Source: Sphingobium chungbukense (GTDB lineage: Bacteria > Pseudomonadota > Alphaproteobacteria > Sphingomonadales > Sphingomonadaceae). Taken from it: 64,000 nucleotides of DNA. The notes beneath the pieces were generated by a model. It worked only from the letters and a program-made list of their open reading frames with translations. It did not search any database and was not told the origin of the DNA. Within the stretch, counting starts at the first letter, position 1. Each line of letters starts with the position of its first letter. Shown in pieces: positions 59,786-64,000 of the stretch. Position numbers and translations under genes: made by a program. The stretch spans positions 124,001-188,000 of the forward strand of contig NZ_LBIC01000003.1 in NCBI RefSeq assembly GCF_001005725.1, in the 5' to 3' direction.

Positions 59786-59884
59786 TTGCCTTCGTTCCTG
59801 ATATCACCTACATAGATGATATCATTTACATCGTCAATAGGTGATATCAACAAAATGACAGGCTCGACAGAATTAGTGATATCC
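59786..59884. promoter_or_regulatory. face-to-face promoters sharing one -10, with TGATATCA operators
   Basis: Leftward: -35 TTGACG (59837-59832), 17-base spacer, -10 TATGTA (59814-59809). Rightward: -35 TTGCCT (59786-59791), 17-base spacer, -10 TACATA (59809-59814), the same six bases. The octamer TGATATCA lies inside each spacer (59799-59806 and 59817-59824) and again at 59842-59849 before the regulator start; TGATATCC at 59877-59884 is a weaker fourth copy. A repressor bound there would block both promoters. The ribbon-helix-helix protein beside it is the natural candidate. Confidence 0.65.
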
Positions 59885-60055
59885 GATACCCGCTCCCCTG
59901 TGGGCAGGCCGAGGATCAACGGAGAGCAGACGCCAGCGCGATTCGCGGACGGAACCCTTGCGCGCATCGATGCGGTACTGACCGACAAGGAGAAGCGGTC
60001 GGACTTCATCCGCGAGGCCGTCGAGCGCGAGCTGGCAAGGCGGGAAGGCAAGTAG
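59855..60055 (+). CDS. ribbon-helix-helix (CopG-like) transcriptional regulator
   Basis: A 66-residue DNA-binding protein. PVGRPRINGEQTPARFADGTLARIDAVL is the strand and first helix, and EKRSDFIREAVERELARRE the second helix of a CopG/Arc-like fold, which acts as a dimer. It is the only rightward gene of the element in this window and lies next to the shared promoter, so autoregulation and control of the leftward operon are likely. ATG 59855 was chosen; the longer frame starts inside the operator region. No toxin partner is visible. Confidence 0.75.
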   Translation: MTGSTELVISDTRSPVGRPRINGEQTPARFADGTLARIDAVLTDKEKRSDFIREAVERELARREGK

Positions 60056-60059
60056 CCCA

Positions 60060-61685
60060 TCACCGCCCCCGCTCGGTTGAGGTTGCAGGGGTGGCGGGGA
60101 GCGGTTGCCAGAGCATCCTTGCATCGTATCGAGCGCCGTTCACTGGCGTCCGATCTTCATCCTCATCGTCGCAGCATCCGTGCGGCTCGGTAGAAAACGT
60201 GTCGATGAAGCGCCAAGGGAATGCATCGTTCTTGCTGTACCAGCCGATATGCACGAAATATCCGCTCGTGATCTTAGGGATGGCAAGCATGATTTCCGTG
60301 CCATCAACAGGGGCTGTCTCGATTGGCTGCCAGCCTCTCAACCCCTCCGCATCATGCGATAGAGGGGTGGAGATACCCGCAAGAAAGTCGCGAGCCTTTC
60401 CAACCATGTGCCAAGGATCGTCTCCGAGATATTTGACGAACTGCTCTATGATAGATGCAGCCTCTCTCAACCTCCCCTCCGATGGGGAGGAAAGGGCGGC
60501 GATCTTCTGGGCCGCATACTTGGCTACAGCCTGCGTCCAGTGTCGCTCGTCATACCAAAGTGCCTTGCCGCGCCGTTCGAAATCGAGTGGATGGCAACCT
60601 GTATCGGCGCATATCTCGTCCCACCATTCGCGCATCTGCTCCTTGATGATGCGCTCTATGTCAGCGGCTCTCACCCCATCCAAAGCAGGCGCGGGATGGG
60701 TGGCGCGGACCATGTTGATCTGCGCATCGCAGCTAAGGCATCCTTCGCGGACAGTCCCGTTGCCGATTGTCCACCCGGTATCGTTGCACCATTTGCACTT
60801 CACCGCCTCCTGATCGGCCGCAGGGGGTGATGAAAGGGCTGGTATGTGGTCATTCATGGCGGCGGCAAAACTGCGACCGGCCTTTTGTGCCTCCCACCCA
60901 GCGATGAAGGCATTTTCGACCGCCTCCCGCCCATTGCCCGCAGGCTCTACCGATGAAAGGGCCGGGTCACGCTTCGACGGCGGTAGGTAGTTGTCTTCGG
61001 CGTCACAGCAAGGGGAGCATCCAATCGTCCCGGCATTTGGGTGACACCAGCAATAGCAATGTCCGCCATTTTCCTCCGTCACCGCAGGCTGTGCTGATGA
61101 AAGCGATGACCGAAAGCGAAAAAGCGCCATGCGGGCCGCTTCCATGTCCGCATCCTTGTCCTGATGCGAGAATATCCACGCCTCAACGTCGCCGTTCGTG
61201 ATACAATCCGGCAGCACCTCCCGCCCATTGCCCGCAGGCTCTACCGATGAAAGGACATTGTAGGACTGGCCTCCTGAGGCAGCCATTGCCGACCCAAAGC
61301 CGGGGTTCATCACTTCTCGCGCTTGCTTCTGCGCCAGCGTCTCCGCCTCCTGACCTGCGGGCGCGGCGGACAACTCGGGCCAGCGATTACCAATGGAATT
61401 GAATAGCAACTTCTCAAGTAAACTGGCTGGTCGCTGGTCATCTATGCATTCATGTAAATCTTTAGTATTTGCCCAGTGCCAGTTTCCATCTGGGCCGTAC
61501 ATAACCCAACCGTGATCCTCACCCCTAGCCACGCCATCCTGACCTGCGGGCGAAGTTGAGAGGGCTGCGAACTTGCTCCGGACGCGATCAGCCATAATGT
61601 CAAAGGCTTCCTGAGCCGTGCGGTTCTCTATGCCGACGATGGGACGCGTCAGGTCCTCCAGCGCAGCTATTATGTCGGTGGTCAT
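60060..61685 (-). CDS. mosaic phage protein of short modules joined by ALSSxPAG linkers, DUF551 at C-terminus
   Basis: A 541-residue protein unlike its small neighbours. Short Ala/Leu/Ser/Pro linkers recur at about residues 41-50, 105-113, 145-155, 194-201, 242-254, 283-293 and 397-405, and between them lie unrelated modules. These include a WHWANTKDLHECIDD strand, a cysteine cluster (CYCWCHPN, CSPCC), VENAFIAGWEAQKAG, a CKWCNDTGW...CLSC zinc knuckle, and a DUF551-like end (GWQPIETAPVDGTEIML to WQPLP). Two linkers share an identical 38-base DNA repeat. Several modules resemble separate small phage proteins, so it may have grown by fusion. Function unknown. Confidence 0.6.
   Translation of the reverse strand: MTTDIIAALEDLTRPIVGIENRTAQEAFDIMADRVRSKFAALSTSPAGQDGVARGEDHGWVMYGPDGNWHWANTKDLHECIDDQRPASLLEKLLFNSIGNRWPELSAAPAGQEAETLAQKQAREVMNPGFGSAMAASGGQSYNVLSSVEPAGNGREVLPDCITNGDVEAWIFSHQDKDADMEAARMALFRFRSSLSSAQPAVTEENGGHCYCWCHPNAGTIGCSPCCDAEDNYLPPSKRDPALSSVEPAGNGREAVENAFIAGWEAQKAGRSFAAAMNDHIPALSSPPAADQEAVKCKWCNDTGWTIGNGTVREGCLSCDAQINMVRATHPAPALDGVRAADIERIIKEQMREWWDEICADTGCHPLDFERRGKALWYDERHWTQAVAKYAAQKIAALSSPSEGRLREAASIIEQFVKYLGDDPWHMVGKARDFLAGISTPLSHDAEGLRGWQPIETAPVDGTEIMLAIPKITSGYFVHIGWYSKNDAFPWRFIDTFSTEPHGCCDDEDEDRTPVNGARYDARMLWQPLPATPATSTERGR
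60923..60960. repeat. 38-base direct repeat, copy 1
   Basis: Identical to 61217-61254 and in the same reading frame of the mosaic gene, encoding the linker SSVEPAGNGRE on the minus strand. The exact DNA identity implies a recent duplication or recombination event. Confidence 0.85.
61217..61254. repeat. 38-base direct repeat, copy 2
   Basis: Second identical copy of the linker-encoding repeat, 294 bases (98 codons) from the first, so recombination between them would delete modules in frame. Confidence 0.85.
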
Positions 61686-61897
61686 GCGGAAATGTCCTTT
61701 GAATTCATGGCGATGCCTCCGGCCCGCACTGCCACGGCTACGCCGCCAAGCCCCTTCGGGTCTTGGGCAAAGCTGGCATCGCTATCGCGGGCGCGCACAA
61801 AGCCGCTCGCTGTCTGCACCCAATGATCCGGCTGCTTGACCGTGCGGGTGGAGCGGACCGGAAAGACGCGCTTGCGGGGATGATGGCGCGGGGTCAT
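61682..61897 (-). CDS. small phage hypothetical protein
   Basis: A 71-residue protein with a strongly basic N-terminus (MTPRHHPRKRVFPVRSTRTVKQ) and a Gly/Ala/Val-rich end. No known family. Joined by 4-base overlaps to the genes on both sides. Confidence 0.55.
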   Translation of the reverse strand: MTPRHHPRKRVFPVRSTRTVKQPDHWVQTASGFVRARDSDASFAQDPKGLGGVAVAVRAGGIAMNSKDISA

Positions 61898-62103
61898 GCA
61901 GGCCTCCGAACGTCAGCCAAGGCGCGGGTCAGATCCATGCTGGCACGTCGCGCAGCAGCAGACAGGACAGTGTTGGTATTGTTCCAATACCCACCAGTGA
62001 TGTTGTTGAACTTGCGCCACTCGAAGGCATCCCTCGCCGCCGATGCGCGTTCGATGAAGCGTTCCGCTTCCGCAATCGCTGCGGTGAGGCTGTCGGGGTT
62101 CAT
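61894..62103 (-). CDS. small helical phage hypothetical protein
   Basis: A 69-residue, mostly helical protein (LTAAIAEAERFIERASAARDAFEWRKF). ATG 62103 was taken as the start; a GTG six bases earlier would add two residues. Coupled to the downstream gene through ATGA. Function unknown. Confidence 0.55.
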   Translation of the reverse strand: MNPDSLTAAIAEAERFIERASAARDAFEWRKFNNITGGYWNNTNTVLSAAARRASMDLTRALADVRRPA

Positions 62104-62118
62104 GCTCACTGAAATTCT

Positions 62119-62146
62119 GTGGCCGGTCTTGTTAGGTGCCGGCCAC
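62119..62146. terminator. GTGGCCGG/CCGGCCAC hairpin between phage genes
   Basis: An 8-bp perfect stem (62119-62126 with 62139-62146) with a 12-base loop in the only gap of this phage operon. There is no T-run on either strand, so it may be an RNA-processing or attenuation hairpin instead of a terminator. Confidence 0.4.
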
Positions 62147-62162
62147 TCCCTGTTGAAAGTGG

Positions 62163-62381
62163 TTAGGCGACCTTCGCCTTGAACTGCTTGAGGTTGGCCC
62201 GCGACCGCCGATACTTCGCGGCGTCGTCAGCGTTGGCGGCGGCTTCGATCCGCGCTGCGTCACGCTCGCGCTTGTACTTGGCGGCCAGCGTATCGAGCGC
62301 CCGAACGTCCTGCTCCAAATCCACATTCGCCTTAGCCATCAGGGCCAGGGCGGCTTCGTGCTTGCGTCTCGTGATGAACAT
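62163..62381 (-). CDS. small coiled-coil phage protein
   Basis: A 72-residue, highly charged protein, almost entirely one coiled coil (heptads from about residue 8 to 60), ending in a basic SRANLKQFKAKVA. No known family. A 12-base gap separates it from the DUF1367-like gene upstream. Confidence 0.55.
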   Translation of the reverse strand: MFITRRKHEAALALMAKANVDLEQDVRALDTLAAKYKRERDAARIEAAANADDAAKYRRSRANLKQFKAKVA

Positions 62382-62393
62382 GGGTTTCTCCCC

Positions 62394-62831
62394 TCAGGCT
62401 GCGTGTGCTTGTGCTTCGGAAGTCAGGGCCGTCACCTCAACGCCAAGCCATTTGCTCAGCGTCTCGAAAGCCCACTGGATAAAGTCATTGCGCTCAGGCT
62501 CGCTCATTTTGGCGAAGCTGATGCTGTCGTAATTCTTGACGATTTCGCCGCTTGGCAGGACGGTCTGGCCGTATAGACCGCGCCGGTCCTTAAGGATGCG
62601 ATGCAGCATCGTGTCGTCTATTGCATCGCCCTCACACAGTTCGGACAGCATGGGCGCGCATATGCCCAGCACGATCCAGTAGAGTGCGATCCGGCGATGA
62701 TTTCCCTGCATCCGCGTGATCTTAACGCGGACATTCCCCTTCACTTCCGCCATGGCTTTTTCTGCCGCCGGGGACGCCGGGAACAGGCCGCCAAGGCGCG
62801 GGGTGAAGATGAGCGGGGCCTGATCAGCCAT
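62394..62831 (-). CDS. DUF1367-like phage protein
   Basis: A 145-residue protein. The N-terminal part, GGLFPASPAAEKAMAEVKGN then VRVKITRMQGNHRRIALYW, follows the DUF1367/NinX-like pattern of phage early genes near recombination functions. The C-terminus has FQWAFETLSKWLGVEV-like helices (IQWAFETLSKWLGVEV). Function unknown. MADQAPLIF starts inside the end of the HNH-like gene (8-base overlap); the longer frame lacks family likeness. Confidence 0.65.
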   Translation of the reverse strand: MADQAPLIFTPRLGGLFPASPAAEKAMAEVKGNVRVKITRMQGNHRRIALYWIVLGICAPMLSELCEGDAIDDTMLHRILKDRRGLYGQTVLPSGEIVKNYDSISFAKMSEPERNDFIQWAFETLSKWLGVEVTALTSEAQAHAA

Positions 62832-63180
62832 GGAATGACTCCCATGCGCGACGGCCGGGCCATGCCTGCCAATAGGCTTTGGACGCCTCCAGCGCGTTGA
62901 TCTTGAAATTGGCTTCGAAGGTCTGCCAGCCCCAGGAATGCTGCGCGGCATGATGGGCCGAACACATAGGCACGCAGAACCTGTCCGCGACCTTGAGAGC
63001 CATCCCCTTGCCCCCGGCATAATCGACATGCGCGGCTTCAATGCGCCCGTCGCATCCACCCTTGTCCGACAACATGCAGTTGCGGCCACGGAGCCATTGC
63101 AGGAAGCTGGGAGCGCGCAGTTGGAAATCAGCTTTGTGGCTGTTTTTCTTGCGCGGGCGAAATGCGGATGCGGTCAGCAT
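62824..63180 (-). CDS. HNH/Ref-like putative nuclease (DUF968-type)
   Basis: A 118-residue protein. CMLSDKGGCDGRIEAAHVDYAGGKG then DRFCVPMCSAHHAAQH gives paired Cys and His residues as in HNH or DUF968 proteins; phage P1 Ref is a RecA-dependent member of this broader group. A basic N-terminus (RPRKKNSHK) could bind DNA. It lies 8 bp after ssb and near the Rad52-like gene, so a recombination role is likely but not shown. Confidence 0.65.
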   Translation of the reverse strand: MLTASAFRPRKKNSHKADFQLRAPSFLQWLRGRNCMLSDKGGCDGRIEAAHVDYAGGKGMALKVADRFCVPMCSAHHAAQHSWGWQTFEANFKINALEASKAYWQAWPGRRAWESFHG

Positions 63181-63188
63181 AGCGAGCC

Positions 63189-63626
63189 TCAGAAGGGGAC
63201 GTGGTCCTGATCGCCGTAGTGGAACGACGATTCATCAGATTGATTGCCACTGTCGGAGCGACCGCCTCCCTGTGGAGCGCCGTCGAGCATGGTCAGAACT
63301 GCGCCCGGACCGCTCAGCGATACTTCGGTCGTGTATCGATCGTTACCAGATTGATCTTGCCACTTGCGGGTGCGGAGGGTGCCTTCGACATAAACTTTCG
63401 AACCCTTGCGCAGATACCGCTCAGCAACGCCAACAAGCCCATCGCCGGTAATAACCACGCTATGCCACTCGGTACGCTCTTTCCGCTCTCCGCTGGCGCG
63501 ATCCTTCCAGTTTTCAGATGTCGCGATGCGAAGGTTGGCGACCCGCCCCCCGTTCTGGAAACTCCGGATTTCCGGGTCGGCACCAAGGTTGCCAACAATT
63601 ATCACTTTGCAGACTGATCCGGCCAT
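63189..63626 (-). CDS. ssb: phage single-stranded DNA-binding protein
   Basis: A 145-residue SSB. The OB fold opens with [17 protein letters not shown] and includes [26 protein letters not shown] and [14 protein letters not shown]. The tail is Gly/Ser/Asp-rich and ends in DQDHVPF, the acidic tip that recruits DNA-processing partners. Its ATG overlaps the stop of the Rad52-like gene by one base, so the two are coupled. Probably used in phage replication or annealing. Confidence 0.93.
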   Translation of the reverse strand: MAGSVCKVIIVGNLGADPEIRSFQNGGRVANLRIATSENWKDRASGERKERTEWHSVVITGDGLVGVAERYLRKGSKVYVEGTLRTRKWQDQSGNDRYTTEVSLSGPGAVLTMLDGAPQGGGRSDSGNQSDESSFHYGDQDHVPF

Positions 63627-64000
63627 TATGCAGCTTTCTTTTTGCGGTGGAGTGCGCTCATCGCTTCATCAAAGCGTGATTGCGGGATAGTTTTGAGGCT
63701 TGTGACGCCCATGAATTTGCAGAAGGCTTGAAGGTCTGCCTGCACGTCATCGGCGGCGTTCTGGAGGCGTGTTAACTGCTCCTCGGTGACAAGCTGGTCC
63801 TGCCGGGGCTGAACTGGCGCTACAGCGCCGCCAGCGGCGCTCCGCAACTGCGCCAGACCTCGCGGCGTCCACTTCTTCCAGTATTTCTTGCCGTTCCGGT
63901 CAGCGCTTTCGCATTCTGCCCAGATGGCATCCATGTCATAGAGATAGCGCCCAACGCCCCATTTCACGGCGGCGCGTTTGAAGGCGTCCGAAATGGCCCC
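63626..64000 (-). CDS. Rad52-like phage recombinase, N-terminal part outside window
   Basis: Only the last 124 codons are visible. The frame continues past the window edge with [20 protein letters not shown], a signature of Rad52/Sak-type single-strand annealing proteins. The rest ([13 protein letters not shown] and a helical C-terminus ending in HRKKKAA) is variable. With SSB next to it, it forms a typical phage annealing module. The start codon is not visible. Confidence 0.82.
   Translation of the reverse strand, partial: GAISDAFKRAAVKWGVGRYLYDMDAIWAECESADRNGKKYWKKWTPRGLAQLRSAAGGAVAPVQPRQDQLVTEEQLTRLQNAADDVQADLQAFCKFMGVTSLKTIPQSRFDEAMSALHRKKKAA

Larger units (their letters stand above)
55898..64000. 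mobile_element. prophage or integrative element in tRNA-Val, integrase-proximal arm (continues past window)
   Basis: The element begins at the tRNA-Val 3' fragment and carries a tyrosine integrase, an excisionase-like gene, many small overlapping genes, a ribbon-helix-helix regulator and a recombination cassette. Most genes run leftward. No capsid, tail or conjugation genes are seen, so phage versus other integrative element cannot be settled here. The small-gene repertoire (Lar-like, DUF1367-like, Rad52-like, SSB) favours a phage. The far end and intact tRNA-Val should lie to the right. Confidence 0.85.

Noticed and set aside
59855..60055. Antitoxin of a toxin-antitoxin pair
   Set aside because: The ribbon-helix-helix protein could be one, but no adjacent toxin-like gene exists on the same strand; a phage regulator fits the promoter layout better.
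1..64000. CRISPR array
   Set aside because: No regularly spaced direct repeats of 24-40 bases were seen; the only long exact repeat noticed is the 38-base pair inside the phage mosaic gene.

Overview
The window is chromosomal DNA of an alphaproteobacterium, most probably a sphingomonad (Sphingobium/Sphingomonas-like). The evidence is GC-rich coding sequence, an IspDF fusion, the order dusB-ntrB-ntrC-ntrY-ntrX-hfq-hflX, a double-domain Hfq, a DivL-type kinase with Tyr in place of the phospho-accepting His, and small intergenic palindromes of types common in this group. This assignment rests on family and synteny recognition; no search was run.

Layout. 1-14.8 kb is a core block: a truncated NYN nuclease gene and a beta-carbonic anhydrase, lipA, a COQ10-like protein, a CinA-family amidase and ispDF, then the nitrogen/RNA block dusB, ntrBC, ntrYX, hfq and hflX, with mazG convergent. 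Four consecutive hairpins separate ntrC from ntrY; two of them are related and have co-varying stems. 14.9-16.6 kb is an ISNCY-type insertion sequence. 16.6-25.6 kb is a leftward run: MltB-like transglycosylase, D,D-carboxypeptidase, tmk, holB, metG, tatD, a metallo-beta-lactamase-fold hydrolase, a membrane aspartic protease and an MFS transporter, most joined by 4-base stop/start overlaps. A tRNA-Ser(UGA) follows.

26-34.6 kb holds a DUF983 protein, secA, a GT-C membrane glycosyltransferase, argJ, an inositol-phosphatase-like gene, a glutathione transferase and trxA. 34.6-45.5 kb is a tight leftward operon divL-tsaE-amgK-murU-addB-addA, joining cell-cycle signalling, tRNA modification, peptidoglycan recycling and double-strand-break repair. 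45.7-55.8 kb holds ahcY, a secreted hypothetical, a YqgE protein, a peroxiredoxin, AMP nucleosidase, an alpha/beta hydrolase, a DUF2238 membrane protein, asd and a DPP-IV-like peptidase.

From 55.9 kb to the right edge lies the integrase-proximal arm of a prophage or integrative element inserted in a tRNA-Val gene. Only the 3' half of the tRNA is present here, so the complete tRNA and far end should lie beyond 64 kb. The element has an integrase, an overlapping excisionase-like gene, a chain of small genes, a ribbon-helix-helix regulator beside a compact divergent promoter/operator, a mosaic protein of many short modules joined by a repeated linker, and a recombination cassette (Rad52-like protein, SSB, HNH-like protein).

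Most worth following up: the tandem Hfq (a trimer could give a two-faced ring), the paired co-varying hairpins at 8109-8269, the shared -10 promoter switch at 59786-59884, and the linker-joined phage mosaic gene at 60060-61685.
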